Below are positions 9,885-22,088 of a stretch of 37,012 nt of DNA, piece by piece. The DNA lies in assembly GCA_902620895.1 (NCBI GenBank), contig CACNJU010000017.1, forward strand, positions 1 to 37,012. The letters run 5' to 3'. Under the pieces are notes generated by a model, which worked only from the letters and a program-made list of their open reading frames with translations, was not told the DNA's origin and made no database searches. The translations under genes were made by a program, and so were the position numbers. Source of the stretch: an uncultured Prochlorococcus sp. (lineage in GTDB: Bacteria; Cyanobacteriota; Cyanobacteriia; PCC-6307; Cyanobiaceae). Numbering within the stretch: position 1 is the stretch's first letter; each line of letters starts with the position of its first letter.

Positions 9885-12800
9885 ATGTTTACGCAGGTCC
9901 GCTCAGCAAACCGCAGAGTATCTCCTGTTGAGGATAACAAACACAAAGTTGTAATAAAAGCAGTTTATGTTGTCCTTGAGCCACAATACCAAAATTCCTT
10001 AACGGAAGCTGCAAAGTCAATAAATAAGATGAATGGGCCAATAGGTATAGACCTTAGCGGCTATCTTATCGAAGAACTTAGGAATGATAGTAATTTTGAA
10101 GATTTTAAAGAAGATATAGCTAATGCAGATATATTTGTTGCTTCTCTAATTTTCATTGAAGATCTTGCTCAAAAAGTAGTTGATGCAGTATCTCCATTTA
10201 AAGACAAACTTAAAGCATCAATTATTTTCCCCTCCATGCCAGAGGTAATGAGATTAAATAAGTTGGGTTCATTTAGTATGGCACAACTTGGTCAATCTAA
10301 AAGTATTATCGGAGATTTAATAAAAAAGAAAAAAGAATCTGATGGAGCAAGTTTCCAAGATTCAATGTTGAAGTTATTAAATACACTACCTTCAATACTT
10401 AAATATCTACCAGTAGAAAAAGCCCAAGATGCTAGAACATTTATTCTGAGCTTTCAGTACTGGTTAGGTGGTACCACTGAGAACTTAAAAAACTTCTTGT
10501 TAATGATTTCCGAAAAGTACGCTGTTTCAGAGATCATAAAAGATCAAATAGAAGAATTCAAAATTCAAGACCCTGAAACATTCCCAGATATAGGAATTTG
10601 GCATCCTCTTGCTCCTTGCATGTTTGAAAGTCTTAAAGAATATCAAAATTGGGAAAATAATAGGAAAGATATAAATCCTAAAGATAACAAAACTCCAACA
10701 ATAGGTTTAGTTCTTCAAAGGAGTCATATTGTTACTGGGGATGATGCTCATTACGTTGCTGTTATTCAAGAATTGGAATACAGAGGTGCGAGAGTACTAC
10801 CTATCTTCTGTGGAGGCCTAGATTTTTCTAAACCAGTTAATGAATTTTATTATGATTCCATAAATAAGGATCAACCCATAGTAGATGGAGTTGTATCTCT
10901 AACAGGATTTGCACTAGTTGGTGGGCCAGCAAGACAAGATCATCCCAAAGCTATCGAAGCCCTAAAAAGGTTAAACAGACCCTATATGGTTGCACTTCCA
11001 TTAGTCTTCCAAACCACCCAAGAATGGGAAGACAGTGATCTAGGGTTACATCCAGTTCAGGTAGCACTTCAGATTGCAATTCCAGAGCTTGATGGTGCTA
11101 TAGAACCTATTATTCTCTCAGGCCGTGATGATGCTACAGGTAAGGCGCATACGCTCCAAGATCGAGTTGATGTAATCGCTGAAAGAGCAATTAAATGGTC
11201 AACTTTAAGAGTTAAACAAAGAAATGAAAAAAAATTAGCTATTACGGTATTTAGTTTTCCACCGGACAAAGGAAATGTTGGTACAGCAGCTTACTTAAAT
11301 GTTTTTGGTTCAATTTATAGAGTACTGCTTGAAATGAAATCAAAAGGATATCAAATAGATGAACTTCCAAGTAATTCAAAAGAATTAATGGAAAAAGTAA
11401 TTAATAACCCTGAAGCAATGGACGGCTCTCCCGAATTAAATATTGCTCATAAGATGTCAGTAAAAGAATATGAAGAATTCACACCATATTCACAAAGACT
11501 TGAAGAGAATTGGGGTAAACCTCCTGGGAACCTAAATAGTGACGGACAAAATCTTCTTATTTATGGAAAACATTTTGGAAATGTTTTTATAGGTGTTCAA
11601 CCTACATTCGGTTATGAAGGTGATCCAATGAGGTTACTTTATTCAAGAAGTGCTAGTCCTCATCACGGCTTTGCTGCTTATTACACCTATGTAGAAAAAA
11701 TCTGGGGAGCTGATGCTGTTCTTCATTTTGGAACTCACGGATCACTTGAATTTATGCCTGGTAAACAGATGGGCATGAGTGAAACATGCTACCCGGATTC
11801 TCTTATTGGATCATTACCTAATTTGTATTACTATGCTGCTAATAATCCTTCTGAAGCAACAATCGCTAAAAGAAGAGGTTATGCTTCAACCATTAGCTAT
11901 TTAACTCCTCCAGCAGAAAATGCTGGACTCTACAAAGGACTTAAAGAACTAAGCGAACTTGTAGGTTCTTATCAACAATTAAGAGAAAATAGTAGGGGTA
12001 TTCAAATAGTTAATGCAATAGTCGAAACTTCTAAACAATGTAATCTTGACAAGGATGTTGAACTCCCTTCGAAAGATGTAGAAGAACTCTCAATAGATGA
12101 AAGAGATCTATTTGTTGGTAATATCTACAAACAGTTGATGGAAATTGAAAGTAGATTATTACCCTGCGGTCTTCATACTATAGGAGAAGCTCCAACAGCA
12201 GAAGAAGCTGTTGCAACTCTCGTTAATATCGCATCCTTAGAAAGAGAACAAGAAGGATTAAGATCTCTTCCTGGACTTCTTGCTGAATCCATGGGTCTTA
12301 CTATTGAACAAATTTATGATGGTAATAATAAAGGTGAACTAAAATTTGTAGAGTTAAATGAAAAAATCATAAAGACAGCAAGAGAGTCCATTTATGCGAT
12401 GGTCAACTCTTTGAAAATTGTCGATGGCAGAGTTTATTTAGAAAAATCACTTCTTTCCAAATTGCTTGACTTTCTTAAAGTATTTGGTCTGAATTTACCT
12501 ACCCCTTGGCTAAGAGTTTGTAACTTAAATGGATTTAACGAAGTTAATCAAAAAGAATTAAATAAATTATTTGATTATTTACTTTTCTGTCTGGAACAGG
12601 TATGCGCAGACAAAGAAATGGATAGCCTCATTAAAGCACTAGATGGGAATTATGTTTTACCTGGGCCAGGTGGAGATCCTATAAGAAATCCAAGTGTATT
12701 GCCCAGTGGTAAAAATATCCATGCACTTGATCCTCAATCAATCCCAACTACAGCAGCAGTAGCTGCAGCAAAATCTGTTGTTGATAAATTAATTGAAAGA

Positions 12801-13895
12801 CAAAAGGAGGAGCAAGGGACCTGGCCTGAAACAATAGCTTGTGTTTTATGGGGTACTGATAACATCAAAACTTATGGAGAATCATTAGCACAAATCTTAT
12901 GGTTTGTTGGGGTAAAACCAAAACCAGATTCTGTTGGGAGAATCAATAAACTAGAGTTAATTCCATTAGAAGAATTAGGTAGGCCAAGAATAGATGTAGT
13001 AGTTAACTGTTCAGGAGTTTTTAGAGATCTATTTATAAATCAAATGGCATTAATAGATCAGGCTGTAAAATTAGCTGCTGAGGCTGATGAACCATTGGAA
13101 TCTAATTTTGTAAGGAAACATTCACTAGAACAAGCAGAAAAAGAAGGCACCTCTATTAGAGAGGCTTCTGCGAGAGTTTTCTCTAATGCAAGTGGTAGCT
13201 ACAGCTCAAATGTCAATTTAGCTGTAGAAAATTCAACTTGGGAGGAAGAAAATGAATTACAAGAAATGTATTTATCACGCAAAACATATGCTTTTAATGC
13301 TGATAATCCAGGTGAGATGAATCAAAAAAGAGACGTATTTGAATCTGTAATGAAAACAGCAGATGTTACATTTCAAAACCTTGATTCCTCGGAGATTTCA
13401 TTAACAGATGTAAGTCATTATTTTGATTCAGATCCAACAAAATTGATTAAGACACTAAGAGATGACGGAAAAGAACCAAGTAGCTACATAGCAGACACTA
13501 CAACTTCCAATGCTCAAGTCAGAACACTTGGAGAAACTATCAGATTAGACTCAAGAACAAAACTATTGAATCCTAAGTGGTATGAAGGTATGCTCAAATC
13601 TGGTTACGAAGGTGTTAGAGAACTATCTAACAGACTTAATTACACTCTTGGTTGGAGTGCTACAAGTGGTCAAGTAGATAATTTTGTATATGAAGAAACT
13701 AATGAAACATTTATAAATGACGAAGAAATGAGAAAAAGATTAATGGATCTTAATCCTAATAGTTTCAGAAGAATTGTTGGAACTTTGCTAGAAGTCAATG
13801 GTAGAGGATATTGGGAAACTTCAGATGAAAATATAGAACAATTAAAAGAACTTTACCAAGAGGTAGAGGATAAAATCGAAGGAGTTAAAGAATAA
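9885..13895 (+). CDS. chlH: Magnesium chelatase subunit H
   Basis: ChlH is the large porphyrin-binding, catalytic subunit of Mg-chelatase. With ChlI and ChlD it inserts Mg into protoporphyrin IX, the first committed step of chlorophyll synthesis. At 1336 residues it has the expected full length. The conserved block [18 protein letters not shown] (about residues 615-632) and the CobN/ChlH-type regions [17 protein letters not shown] (about 270-290) and [15 protein letters not shown] (about 926-940) are intact. It is a single-gene unit, divergent from dapB and convergent with folP (8 bp between stops). No transit or signal sequence is seen; the protein is cytosolic or peripheral at the membrane. 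Confidence 0.97.
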   Translation: MFTQVRSANRRVSPVEDNKHKVVIKAVYVVLEPQYQNSLTEAAKSINKMNGPIGIDLSGYLIEELRNDSNFEDFKEDIANADIFVASLIFIEDLAQKVVDAVSPFKDKLKASIIFPSMPEVMRLNKLGSFSMAQLGQSKSIIGDLIKKKKESDGASFQDSMLKLLNTLPSILKYLPVEKAQDARTFILSFQYWLGGTTENLKNFLLMISEKYAVSEIIKDQIEEFKIQDPETFPDIGIWHPLAPCMFESLKEYQNWENNRKDINPKDNKTPTIGLVLQRSHIVTGDDAHYVAVIQELEYRGARVLPIFCGGLDFSKPVNEFYYDSINKDQPIVDGVVSLTGFALVGGPARQDHPKAIEALKRLNRPYMVALPLVFQTTQEWEDSDLGLHPVQVALQIAIPELDGAIEPIILSGRDDATGKAHTLQDRVDVIAERAIKWSTLRVKQRNEKKLAITVFSFPPDKGNVGTAAYLNVFGSIYRVLLEMKSKGYQIDELPSNSKELMEKVINNPEAMDGSPELNIAHKMSVKEYEEFTPYSQRLEENWGKPPGNLNSDGQNLLIYGKHFGNVFIGVQPTFGYEGDPMRLLYSRSASPHHGFAAYYTYVEKIWGADAVLHFGTHGSLEFMPGKQMGMSETCYPDSLIGSLPNLYYYAANNPSEATIAKRRGYASTISYLTPPAENAGLYKGLKELSELVGSYQQLRENSRGIQIVNAIVETSKQCNLDKDVELPSKDVEELSIDERDLFVGNIYKQLMEIESRLLPCGLHTIGEAPTAEEAVATLVNIASLEREQEGLRSLPGLLAESMGLTIEQIYDGNNKGELKFVELNEKIIKTARESIYAMVNSLKIVDGRVYLEKSLLSKLLDFLKVFGLNLPTPWLRVCNLNGFNEVNQKELNKLFDYLLFCLEQVCADKEMDSLIKALDGNYVLPGPGGDPIRNPSVLPSGKNIHALDPQSIPTTAAVAAAKSVVDKLIERQKEEQGTWPETIACVLWGTDNIKTYGESLAQILWFVGVKPKPDSVGRINKLELIPLEELGRPRIDVVVNCSGVFRDLFINQMALIDQAVKLAAEADEPLESNFVRKHSLEQAEKEGTSIREASARVFSNASGSYSSNVNLAVENSTWEEENELQEMYLSRKTYAFNADNPGEMNQKRDVFESVMKTADVTFQNLDSSEISLTDVSHYFDSDPTKLIKTLRDDGKEPSSYIADTTTSNAQVRTLGETIRLDSRTKLLNPKWYEGMLKSGYEGVRELSNRLNYTLGWSATSGQVDNFVYEETNETFINDEEMRKRLMDLNPNSFRRIVGTLLEVNGRGYWETSDENIEQLKELYQEVEDKIEGVKE

Positions 13896-13903
13896 TATTT
13901 TTT

Positions 13904-14758
13904 TTATTTTCTATAAATCCTATCAGCTACTTTAAGAATTTGATAATTTAGTTTAACGTTGTGAACTCTCACAATATCAATATTACATTGAGAACAAAGA
14001 CAACTTATTGCAAGTGATCCTATATCCCTTTCTTTTGGATTTTTTTCATTCAAAATTTCTCCTATAAATCTTTTCCTTGATGCACCAATCAAAATCGGCA
14101 AGTTCCATTTTTTAAATACATCTAAGTTTCTCAAGATTTCCAAATTATGAATTATATCCTTTGAAAAACCAATTCCAGGATCCACTATTATATTTTTTTC
14201 AGATATATTTTTTTCTAAAGCATTCTTTATTAAATTATCAAGTGAGCACTTAACATCACTCAATACATTCTGGTAATTAGATAGTTGGTTCATATTTTGA
14301 CTATTACCACGACTATGAGTTATGACGAATGGACAGTTGAATTTTGATACAACATCCAAAATATTTATATCCCTTCTTCCTCCAGTGACATCATTTATCC
14401 AATCAGCACCATTTAAAAGAGCTTCATAAGCGACCTCAGAATTAAAGGTATCAATAGAGATTAAAACATTTGGAAATTCAGATTTTATTAATCTCAGATA
14501 TGGGATCAATCTTTTTATTTCTATACTGGGACCAACTTCTTCAGCCCCAGGCCTTGTACTCTGAGCACCAAGGTCAATAACATCAACACCATTACACAAA
14601 AAATGATTAACTTGATCCAAAACTTTTTTTGAAGAGTTTAATTCTCCACCATCACTAAATGAATCAGGAGTTAAATTAATAACTCCCATGATTGAAGTTT
14701 TTTGTCCCCAGCCTTTTGGCCATGGATCCTTCTTATTTATAATTTGCAATTCTTGCAA
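13904..14758 (-). CDS. folP: Dihydropteroate synthase
   Basis: FolP condenses p-aminobenzoate with 6-hydroxymethyl-7,8-dihydropterin diphosphate in folate synthesis and is the sulfonamide target. The 284 residues carry all TIM-barrel signatures: [16 protein letters not shown] (23-38, diphosphate-binding loop), [14 protein letters not shown] (62-75), DPGIGFSKD and [11 protein letters not shown] (about 224-234). The start lies 26 bp inside the 3' end of tpiA, so the two are translationally coupled. It is the last gene of the leftward S4 - tpiA - folP unit. It also shares a functional theme with fmt, which uses a folate cofactor, but not an operon. Confidence 0.95.
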   Translation of the reverse strand: MQELQIINKKDPWPKGWGQKTSIMGVINLTPDSFSDGGELNSSKKVLDQVNHFLCNGVDVIDLGAQSTRPGAEEVGPSIEIKRLIPYLRLIKSEFPNVLISIDTFNSEVAYEALLNGADWINDVTGGRRDINILDVVSKFNCPFVITHSRGNSQNMNQLSNYQNVLSDVKCSLDNLIKNALEKNISEKNIIVDPGIGFSKDIIHNLEILRNLDVFKKWNLPILIGASRKRFIGEILNEKNPKERDIGSLAISCLCSQCNIDIVRVHNVKLNYQILKVADRIYRK

Positions 14759-15458
14759 AAGTATTCGGATCTAATGAAGCTCCTCCAACTAAAACCCCAT
14801 CTATATCACTCATTGACATTATTTCGTCAATATTATTTGGTTTTACAGATCCTCCATATTGAATAATCACGTCATCAAAACCTATTAATTTCCGAATTAA
14901 AGAACATATCTCATTAGCATCTTTAGCCTCACATGTTTTACCTGTACCAATAGCCCATATTGGTTCATAGGCAACAATTAAATTTGATGGATCTGTATTT
15001 TCTAATCCTTGTTCAACCTGTCTAGTAATAACTCTATCAGCTTCTCCTCTCTCTCTTTGTTCTAATGTTTCTCCTACACAAACTATTGGAGTAAGACCAC
15101 TAGATTGAGCAAAAACAGCTCTTTTGTTAATTTGTTCGTCACTTTCACTAAAATACTTCCTTGGTTCACTGTGACCAACTATTGCATATGAAACACCATG
15201 TTCAAGAAGCATTTTTGGAGATATTTCTGCAGTAAATGCTCCTTCATCCTCCCAGTGAATATTTTGACTAGAAATATCTAAATAATCAAAATCAGAATGA
15301 TCAGAAAAGGTTGAAATAGCTGTAAAAGGTGGCGCAATAACAACTTTACGATCATCATTTATGTTTTTTATCAAAGGTATAAACTTCTCTAAATAAGCCT
15401 TTGCCTCAGCACAAGTCATGTGCATTTTCCAATTACCAGCAATAACAGATGTTCTCAA
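14733..15458 (-). CDS. tpiA: Triosephosphate isomerase
   Basis: TpiA interconverts dihydroxyacetone phosphate and glyceraldehyde 3-phosphate in glycolysis and the Calvin cycle. Its 241 residues are normal for the family. Catalytic residues are visible: N9 and K11 in GNWKMH, H96 in [11 protein letters not shown], and E165 in [14 protein letters not shown]. The phosphate-binding YGGSVKPNN and [10 protein letters not shown] loops follow. The 3' end overlaps folP by 26 bp, an unusual but not unknown pairing. It lies about 50 bp downstream of the S4-protein gene. Confidence 0.97.
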   Translation of the reverse strand: MRTSVIAGNWKMHMTCAEAKAYLEKFIPLIKNINDDRKVVIAPPFTAISTFSDHSDFDYLDISSQNIHWEDEGAFTAEISPKMLLEHGVSYAIVGHSEPRKYFSESDEQINKRAVFAQSSGLTPIVCVGETLEQRERGEADRVITRQVEQGLENTDPSNLIVAYEPIWAIGTGKTCEAKDANEICSLIRKLIGFDDVIIQYGGSVKPNNIDEIMSMSDIDGVLVGGASLDPNTFARIANYK

Positions 15459-15510
15459 AATATTATCTCCAAGAAAATAATACTAATATAAATTGAGTTG
15501 AATAGGCCAA

Positions 15511-15687
15511 TTATTCGAAAATAAATTCATTTTTTAGAAATATAACTTTATCTCCTTTATTTAATTTTCTTCCTCTTCTAGTTTCTATAACACCATTAAC
15601 TTCTACAGAACCGGATTTAATAAAAATTTTTGCTTCACCACCAGAGGAGACCAAATTTTTCCATTTTAAAAATTGATCTAATTTCAT
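15511..15687 (-). CDS. Small S4-domain RNA-binding protein (YbcJ/YaaA-like)
   Basis: A 58-residue protein, essentially one S4 fold: MKLDQFLKWKNLVSSGGEAK then IKSGSVEVNGVIETRRGRKL and KGDKVIF. The pattern LxQFLK...GGEAK..I..G.V.VNG..E.RRGRKL is the classic YbcJ/RlbA-type RNA-binding S4 protein. Members bind structured RNA, probably rRNA; the exact target is unknown. It is first in a leftward unit with tpiA and folP, and its start is divergent from the ABC transporter across 57 bp. Confidence 0.9.
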   Translation of the reverse strand: MKLDQFLKWKNLVSSGGEAKIFIKSGSVEVNGVIETRRGRKLNKGDKVIFLKNEFIFE

Positions 15688-15744
15688 TGTTTTTTATACT
15701 TAAAGATATTGATAAAGTAGGATAAATATTAAAAATATAATATC

Positions 15745-17451
15745 TTGAGACTAATACCACCAGTCAGACCATATTCAAATAGGTTTTTAAAAGGTTTTAT
15801 ATGCATGCTTATTTATGTAGCTTGTTGGCCTTTGTTAGCGTATTTAGCTGGTAACTTAATCCCAGCAATCGGGTCTGGTGATCTCGCAAAAGTTTCTAGC
15901 ATAATAGTTAAGTCTTTAATTGTATTTTTAATTCAAAAAACTGCTCAATTTGGACAGGATGTATTAATAGCAAAACCATCTCTAGAAATTAGTGAAGTAA
16001 TGAGAGGAAATTTATTTAGCAAAATTCAAAAAATAAAGATGAATTCTGTTGAAAAAATTTCTGCCGGAGATATCACATATAGACTTACAGAAGATGCAGA
16101 TAGGGTAAGCGAAGTTATTTATAAAACAGCTCAGGATACTATTCCTTGTACTTTACAATTATTAGCGGTTATATTTTATATGTTTTATTTAGATTGGTCA
16201 CTAACATTATCAACTTTCTTTTTAGCACCATTGATTATTCTTGCAGTTAATAGTTTTGGAAGAAAAGTTTTATTAGCATCTGAAAAAAGTCAAGAATCAA
16301 CAAGTAATTTAGCAGGTCTAATAGGTGAATCTATAAATGGAATGTCGACTATAAGGGCTTTTGCTGCAGAAAATTGGATTGAGAATAGATTTTTCAAAAG
16401 ATTAAGTACAAATAAGAAAGCAAAATATAAAACACTAAAATTACTTGCATTTCAACATCCAGTTGTAGGATTTGTTGAAGCTTTTGGAATATTAGCAATA
16501 TTAGGTTTAGGAGCTGCAAGAATCAATCTAGGTCTTCTAACAAGCGAAGAATTTAGTAGTTTTTTTGCTGCAATATTGATGCTAATTGATCCAATAAGCC
16601 ATGTAAGTACAAACTTTAATGACTATAAACAAGCGGAAGCTTCAATAAAAAGATTAAAAAACATAAATCTAGAATCTATAGAAGATGATAAAGAAAATTT
16701 AACAAGGATATACAATATTAAAGGCAAAATAAGTTTCAAGGAAGTTAATTTCGCTTACAAAAAAGGTAATCAAGTTCTTAAAAATATCAATTTAGAAATA
16801 AAAAAAGGGGAAGTCACAGCTTTCGTTGGAGCATCTGGGGCTGGCAAAAGCACAATGTTGGCTTTGATATTAAAGTTCATAACTCCAAATTATGGAGACA
16901 TTTTTATAGATGATAAAAATCTCAAATTATTATGTACAAAAGACATAAGAAAAAATATTGCATTAGTACAACAACAGCCTTTTTTGTTTTCAGGAAAAAT
17001 TATTGACGTAATAAGAATGGGCAGAAATTTTACCAGAGAAGAAGTTATTGAATCAGCAAGAAAAGCAAACGCTCACAATTTTATTCAAAATCTTCCTGAA
17101 AAATATGAAACTAAAATAACTGAAAGAGGATCAAATTTCTCAGGGGGTCAGATTCAAAGGATCGCAATTGCAAGAGCAATTCTTGGCAACCCATCAATTC
17201 TTCTTCTAGATGAAGCAACAAGTGCATTAGATGCGGAATCAGAATCTGAAGTCCAAGAAGGTCTTAATAGAGCTATGAAAGATAGAACAGTTGTAGTAAT
17301 TGCTCATAGATTAGCAACTACTCAAGAGGCAAATAAAATAGTTGTATTTGATAAAGGCGAAATTGTTGAAGTTGGGAAACATATTGATTTAATAAATAAA
17401 CCTGGAATTTATAAAGAATTATGTGAAAAACAATTGATTAAAAATTTATAA
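15745..17451 (+). CDS. ABC half-transporter (fused membrane and ATPase domains, MsbA/multidrug type)
   Basis: A 568-residue exporter. The N-terminal half has about six membrane helices; the C-terminal half is a complete ATPase: Walker A GASGAGKST (about residues 363-371), Q-loop LVQQQPFLFSG, signature FSGGQIQRIAIARA (about 465), Walker B ILLLDEATSALDAESE (about 485) and the H-loop VIAHRL (about 519). Such proteins act as dimers exporting lipids, peptides or drugs; the substrate is unknown. The chosen start is a TTG; the next ATG in frame is at 15802, inside the first helix, so the TTG is preferred. The gene is followed by a small DUF6447-like gene 31 bp downstream. Confidence 0.9.
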   Translation: MRLIPPVRPYSNRFLKGFICMLIYVACWPLLAYLAGNLIPAIGSGDLAKVSSIIVKSLIVFLIQKTAQFGQDVLIAKPSLEISEVMRGNLFSKIQKIKMNSVEKISAGDITYRLTEDADRVSEVIYKTAQDTIPCTLQLLAVIFYMFYLDWSLTLSTFFLAPLIILAVNSFGRKVLLASEKSQESTSNLAGLIGESINGMSTIRAFAAENWIENRFFKRLSTNKKAKYKTLKLLAFQHPVVGFVEAFGILAILGLGAARINLGLLTSEEFSSFFAAILMLIDPISHVSTNFNDYKQAEASIKRLKNINLESIEDDKENLTRIYNIKGKISFKEVNFAYKKGNQVLKNINLEIKKGEVTAFVGASGAGKSTMLALILKFITPNYGDIFIDDKNLKLLCTKDIRKNIALVQQQPFLFSGKIIDVIRMGRNFTREEVIESARKANAHNFIQNLPEKYETKITERGSNFSGGQIQRIAIARAILGNPSILLLDEATSALDAESESEVQEGLNRAMKDRTVVVIAHRLATTQEANKIVVFDKGEIVEVGKHIDLINKPGIYKELCEKQLIKNL

Positions 17452-17482
17452 CTTTATATTTATTTATCAAATAGATAAGTCC

Positions 17483-17701
17483 ATGAACGCAAACCTAAAT
17501 GATTCTTCAAACCCAGTATTAACCTTTGAAGGGAAAAAATATTTAATAAATGAACTTTCTAATGAAATAAAAGAATCTATAAAAGTATTACAAATAGCTG
17601 AGACACAACTTAAGATGCATCAAGATACTCTCAAATTACTTTCAATTAGCCGCAACACATTAGCTAATCAATTAAGAGAAAAACTAAAACACCTAGAGTG
17701 A
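17483..17701 (+). CDS. Small conserved helical protein (DUF6447-like)
   Basis: A 72-residue soluble protein. The N-terminal part has a beta hairpin, VLTFEGKKYLINELSNEIKE, and the remainder is a long amphipathic helix, VLQIAETQLKMHQDTLKLL, ending in ANQLREKLKHLE, probably a coiled coil. The 'gene-product/KxYxxxxLxxE' opening followed by a heptad helix resembles the small family DUF6447, seen in cyanobacteria and phages; this is recall and not a search. It lies 31 bp after the ABC transporter on the same strand and is convergent with carB (4 bp between stops). Role unknown. Confidence 0.75.
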   Translation: MNANLNDSSNPVLTFEGKKYLINELSNEIKESIKVLQIAETQLKMHQDTLKLLSISRNTLANQLREKLKHLE

Positions 17702-17705
17702 AATT

Positions 17706-20700
17706 CTAAAAATTATGAATTTCTTGTAAAGAGTAAGCATCAACTGTATTACATTGCAAAGCTTTTATAGCTTTAATGGCTGCCTTTGCACCAGGAATAG
17801 TTGTAAATGTTGGAATATTATATTCTAAAGCAGCACGTCTTAAATAAGCGTCATCATGAAGAGCCTGTGAGCCGATTGGAGTATTTACTATTAATTGAAC
17901 TAGTCCCGAACGAATAAGATCCTCAATATTTGGTCTACCTTCGTGAACTTTTAGCACTTCATCAACTTGAATACCTAAATTAACCAAATATGCAGCTGTA
18001 CCTTTTGTTGCGATTAAATTAAATCCTAAAATCAAAAGCTCTCTAGCAACTTCCTCAAGATTTTTTTTATCTAAATCATTTGTAGATAAAAAAGCTACTC
18101 CTTCTAAAGGAACACCATTTCCCGCAGCCAATTCCGATTTGGCATAAGCAATACCAAAATCTTTAGCTAAGCCCATTACTTCTCCTGTAGATCTCATTTC
18201 AGGACCAAGTAATGTATCAGATCCAGGAAATCTTTTGAAAGGTAAAACAGCCTCTTTAACTGCCTGATATTTTGGAGAAAATTCTTCTGTGAAATTGACA
18301 TCTTTTAATGTGAAACCTTGCATTAACTGGGTAGCTAATTTTGCAACTGGTTTTCCTATGGCTTTTGAGACAAATGGTACTGTCCTGGATGCTCTTGGAT
18401 TTGCTTCAAGAATAAATAACTTATTTTCTTTGTTATTTGTATTTGTCACCGCAAATTGCAGATTAATTAAACCAACCACATTTAATCTTTGTGCAATTAA
18501 TTTAGTCCAGTTCCTTACATTTTCTATAGTGGATGTTGATAGAGAAATTGATGGTAAACAACAAGCTGAATCTCCTGAATGTATTCCTGCAGGTTCCACA
18601 TGTTCCATTAGACCAGCAATTACAACCGAACCTTTTGAATCGCATAAAGCATCAACATCTATCTCAATAGCATTATTCAAATATTGATCAAGAAGGATTG
18701 GATGATCAGGCGACACCTTAACTGCTTCAGATATATATCTCGATAGTTCATTCTCATCTTTAACAATTTCCATTGCCCTTCCTCCCAAAACATAAGAGGG
18801 TCTTACAACCAAGGGGAAACCTATATTTTTTGCTACTTTTTCTGCTTCATTTTGATTACGTGCAATACCGTTTAAAGGTTGTCTAATACTTAATTCTTCA
18901 AGTATTTTTGTAAATTCCTCTCTATCTTCAGCTAGATCAATAGATATTGGAGATGTACCAAGAATTTTTGATCCAGTTCTAACCCCATCCTTAGATTTAA
19001 GCCATTCAAATAAAGATAATGATAATTTTAGTGGAGTTTGACCTCCAAATTGAACAATCAAGCCATATGGATTTTCAGCCTCTATGATGTTGAGCACATC
19101 CTCCAAAGTTACAGGCTCAAAATATAAAATATCGCTAGTATCGTAATCTGTTGAAACAGTTTCAGGGTTACTATTAACCATTATTGTTCTATATCCATTT
19201 TTAGAGGCTTGATATGATGCATGACAACAACAGTAATCAAATTCTATTCCCTGACCAATTCTGTTTGGACCTCCGCCTAGAATCATAATTTTTTTTGATT
19301 TAATATTATCTGAAATCTCGCTATCAGAAATTTGAGAATTAAAATCAATGAAGGATTCCTCGTAAGTTGAATAATGATAAGGAGTTGAGGATGAGAATTC
19401 CGCTGAACAAGTATCAACAGTTTTATAAATTGGAATTACATTAAGTTTTTTTCTATATCTTCTCACTTCAAAAAACTCAGAATTAGTTAACTTTGCTATC
19501 TGTTGATCTGAAAAGCCTAATTGTTTAGCATGTAACATTAAATCCCTATCTAGAGCATAAAGTTCATTCTCTTTCAAAAAGTCATTTTCAAAATTAAAGA
19601 TATTACGTAATTTTTCAATAAACCATAAATCTATATTTGTGACTTCTTGAATATATGAATTAGTTTTCCCTAGTTGCATAGCTTTTTTAACAAGGAGAAT
19701 TCTTTCAGATGTAGGGTTTCTTAAACTATTTTTAATATGTCTCTCGTTTTTGAATTCATCTAGAGAATCACATTCCCATCCAAAAACACCTACTTCTAAT
19801 GACCTTAATGCTTTCTGAAATGATTCTTCAAAAGAACGACCTATCGCCATTGACTCACCAACGGATTTCATTGCAGTGCTTAAAGTATTCGAAGAGCCTT
19901 TAAACTTTTCAAAAGCAAATCTTGGAACCTTAGTAACTACGTAATCAATTGATGGTTCAAAACATGCAGGTGTTTTTTTTGTAATATCATTAATTATCTC
20001 ATCAAGTGTATAACCAACAGACAATAAAGCAGCAATCTTCGCTATGGGGAATCCAGTTGCTTTACTCGCCAAGGCTGAGGATCGGCTCACACGAGGATTC
20101 ATTTCTATAACAATTACTTCTCCATTAGTTGGATTTACTGCAAATTGGATATTACTCCCTCCAGTTTCAACTCCTACCTCTCTAATGATTTTCAATGACA
20201 AATCCCTTAATCTCTGATATTCCTTATCGGTTAAAGTCTGTGCAGGAGCTACAGTAATCGAATCTCCAGTGTGGACACCCATTGGGTCTAAATTTTCAAT
20301 ACTGCAAACAATTACAACATTGTCAGCAGTATCTCTCATTACCTCTAGTTCATACTCCTTCCATCCAATAAGTGATTTTTCAATTAATATTTGATTACTG
20401 GGACTTTCCTCTAGACCTGATTTACACAACTCGACAAATTCTTCAAGGTTAAAGGCAATTCCACCTCCTACACCACCTAATGTAAATGCAGGCCTTATTA
20501 TAAGAGGATAAGAACTAATTTCCTTAGATACCTCTATGGCTTCATCTAGGTTAGATGCGATTCCAGATGGACATACATTAACATCTATTTTCTCCATTGA
20601 TTCTTTAAACAATTTTCTATCTTCAGCTTTATTAATAGCTCTTAAATCAGCACCAATTAATTCAATATTATTTTGTTTCAAAAAATCTGATTCTGATAAT

Positions 20701-21002
20701 TTAACAGCAAGATTCAAAGCAGTTTGACCTCCCATAGTAGGAAGAATCGCATCAGGTTTTTCTTTTAAAATTATCTGAGAAACAATTTCAGGAGTCAATG
20801 GTTCAATATAAGTTTTATTAGCAATATCAGGATCAGTCATTATTGATGCTGGATTTGAATTAATCAAGATAATTTCATAACCAGCATTTCTTAAAGCTTT
20901 GCAAGCTTGAGTGCCAGAGTAATCAAATTCGCATGCTTGTCCAATAACAATCGGTCCAGAACCAAGAATAAGAATTTTTTTTATATCACCTCTTTGAGGC
21001 AT
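17706..21002 (-). CDS. carB: Carbamoyl-phosphate synthase large subunit
   Basis: CarB makes carbamoyl phosphate from bicarbonate, ATP and ammonia delivered by CarA, feeding arginine and pyrimidine synthesis. The 1098-residue protein has the two homologous ATP-grasp halves. The first opens with [20 protein letters not shown] (about residues 14-33) and contains [12 protein letters not shown]; the second opens with [17 protein letters not shown] and contains [12 protein letters not shown]. The C-terminal MGS-like allosteric domain ([15 protein letters not shown], about 985-1000) is present. The gene is monocistronic in this window; its start is divergent from the DUF3318 gene across about 108 bp. 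Confidence 0.97.
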   Translation of the reverse strand: MPQRGDIKKILILGSGPIVIGQACEFDYSGTQACKALRNAGYEIILINSNPASIMTDPDIANKTYIEPLTPEIVSQIILKEKPDAILPTMGGQTALNLAVKLSESDFLKQNNIELIGADLRAINKAEDRKLFKESMEKIDVNVCPSGIASNLDEAIEVSKEISSYPLIIRPAFTLGGVGGGIAFNLEEFVELCKSGLEESPSNQILIEKSLIGWKEYELEVMRDTADNVVIVCSIENLDPMGVHTGDSITVAPAQTLTDKEYQRLRDLSLKIIREVGVETGGSNIQFAVNPTNGEVIVIEMNPRVSRSSALASKATGFPIAKIAALLSVGYTLDEIINDITKKTPACFEPSIDYVVTKVPRFAFEKFKGSSNTLSTAMKSVGESMAIGRSFEESFQKALRSLEVGVFGWECDSLDEFKNERHIKNSLRNPTSERILLVKKAMQLGKTNSYIQEVTNIDLWFIEKLRNIFNFENDFLKENELYALDRDLMLHAKQLGFSDQQIAKLTNSEFFEVRRYRKKLNVIPIYKTVDTCSAEFSSSTPYHYSTYEESFIDFNSQISDSEISDNIKSKKIMILGGGPNRIGQGIEFDYCCCHASYQASKNGYRTIMVNSNPETVSTDYDTSDILYFEPVTLEDVLNIIEAENPYGLIVQFGGQTPLKLSLSLFEWLKSKDGVRTGSKILGTSPISIDLAEDREEFTKILEELSIRQPLNGIARNQNEAEKVAKNIGFPLVVRPSYVLGGRAMEIVKDENELSRYISEAVKVSPDHPILLDQYLNNAIEIDVDALCDSKGSVVIAGLMEHVEPAGIHSGDSACCLPSISLSTSTIENVRNWTKLIAQRLNVVGLINLQFAVTNTNNKENKLFILEANPRASRTVPFVSKAIGKPVAKLATQLMQGFTLKDVNFTEEFSPKYQAVKEAVLPFKRFPGSDTLLGPEMRSTGEVMGLAKDFGIAYAKSELAAGNGVPLEGVAFLSTNDLDKKNLEEVARELLILGFNLIATKGTAAYLVNLGIQVDEVLKVHEGRPNIEDLIRSGLVQLIVNTPIGSQALHDDAYLRRAALEYNIPTFTTIPGAKAAIKAIKALQCNTVDAYSLQEIHNF

Positions 21003-21110
21003 AATTAAAAACCATTGTTTATTTCATGCTACTTATAAATCATCAGATGTTAATCAAGTTACTTGAAAAGCAACATTTGTTTCTATAGTATTGAAAGAAA
21101 TTAATTTTTT

Positions 21111-21749
21111 ATGAGCGAACTTCAGCGACTTAAAAGTTTGTTGCCTCCAGAGAATGAAAGTTGGGTATTTGTTGAAGCTGCTGCTGCAATAGACCCACCT
21201 CTAATAACACTTGAGGAAATCGGTCGTGACGAAGTAGAAATACAAATAGATCTAGATGAATGGGATAACTTTGCAATTGACCACAGAAATTTATTATTTT
21301 GGCATGAGGTTGGGAAAATTCAAAACGATACAATCCCCAGAGATGGATGGGAAATGGCAGCTCTTGCGATAGGTCTCGGTGGCGCGATTGGTGAATTGTG
21401 GGTACAAGATGGTCTTCTTTTATTACTCGCACTTGGCTTGTCAAGTTTTGCAGGTTATAGATTATATATAAAAAATAATTCCGAAAAAAAACTTCAAGAT
21501 GCTATTTTTGCAGATGAAAGAGCTATAGATCTTGCTTGTAGATTTGGATACAGCATTCCAAACGCTTATAAAAGTCTTGGAGGAGCATTAAAGGAATTAA
21601 TAGAAAAAACTCGAAAAAAGAAAAAAAGAAGTTTCTATGAAGATAGATTAGATGCATTAAGAAAAAGTGCAGAAAAGGCTAGATCAGAATTATCTCAGCA
21701 AGAAGGATCAGAAAAATCAGTTTCAAGCGAAAATGTTTATGGACAATAA
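21111..21749 (+). CDS. DUF3318-family protein
   Basis: A 212-residue cyanobacterial protein opening SELQRLKSLLPPENESWVFV, the DUF3318 hallmark. Two hydrophobic segments form a membrane hairpin at about residues 80-118 (MAALAIGLGGAIGELW, LLLLLALGLSSFAGYRLYI). The C-terminal half is a soluble, charged helical tail with KKRKKK-type basic patches (about 165-180). It starts a rightward, overlapping cluster (rsfS overlaps its 3' end by 17 bp). Function unknown; the family appears restricted to cyanobacteria. Confidence 0.85.
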   Translation: MSELQRLKSLLPPENESWVFVEAAAAIDPPLITLEEIGRDEVEIQIDLDEWDNFAIDHRNLLFWHEVGKIQNDTIPRDGWEMAALAIGLGGAIGELWVQDGLLLLLALGLSSFAGYRLYIKNNSEKKLQDAIFADERAIDLACRFGYSIPNAYKSLGGALKELIEKTRKKKKRSFYEDRLDALRKSAEKARSELSQQEGSEKSVSSENVYGQ

Positions 21750-22083
21750 AAGTTTAGTATTAATGGCAGCTAAAGCATGTGATGAAAAAAAGGCAAAAGA
21801 TATAAAACTCATAAAAATAGACAAGGTATCATTTATAAGCGAATGGATTTTGATAGCTGAGGGATTATCTGATGTACAAGTTAGATCTATAAGTAACTCA
21901 GTAGAAGGAGAACTGAGAGAAAAGGCTCGAATTGAACCGATAAGAAAAGAAGGGCTTAATGAGGCGAAATGGGCTTTACTTGATTATGGTGATCTGATTG
22001 TCAATATATTTCAACCAGAAATAAGAAAATATTACGATCTTGAATCATTCTGGAGTAATGGAGATAATCTTACATTTCCTTAA
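21733..22083 (+). CDS. rsfS: Ribosomal silencing factor RsfS
   Basis: RsfS binds ribosomal protein L14 on the 50S subunit and blocks subunit joining when nutrients are scarce. The 116 residues carry the family core: AKACDEKKAKDIKLIKIDKV, WILIAEGLSDVQVRSISNSVE, and ALLDYGDLIVNIFQPEIRKYY(D)LESFW, the conserved C-terminal block. Candidate starts are ATG at 21733 or 21739; either overlaps the DUF3318 gene, implying translational coupling. A longer upstream frame to 21667 exists but reads into the DUF3318 coding sequence and is not needed. CGLD27 follows after 5 bp. Confidence 0.93.
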   Translation: MFMDNKSLVLMAAKACDEKKAKDIKLIKIDKVSFISEWILIAEGLSDVQVRSISNSVEGELREKARIEPIRKEGLNEAKWALLDYGDLIVNIFQPEIRKYYDLESFWSNGDNLTFP

Positions 22084-22088
22084 TAATC

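Noticed and set aside
18289..18687. Long plus-strand frame inside carB
   Set aside because: It lies wholly antisense to a conserved, intact carB; no start context or motif supports translation.
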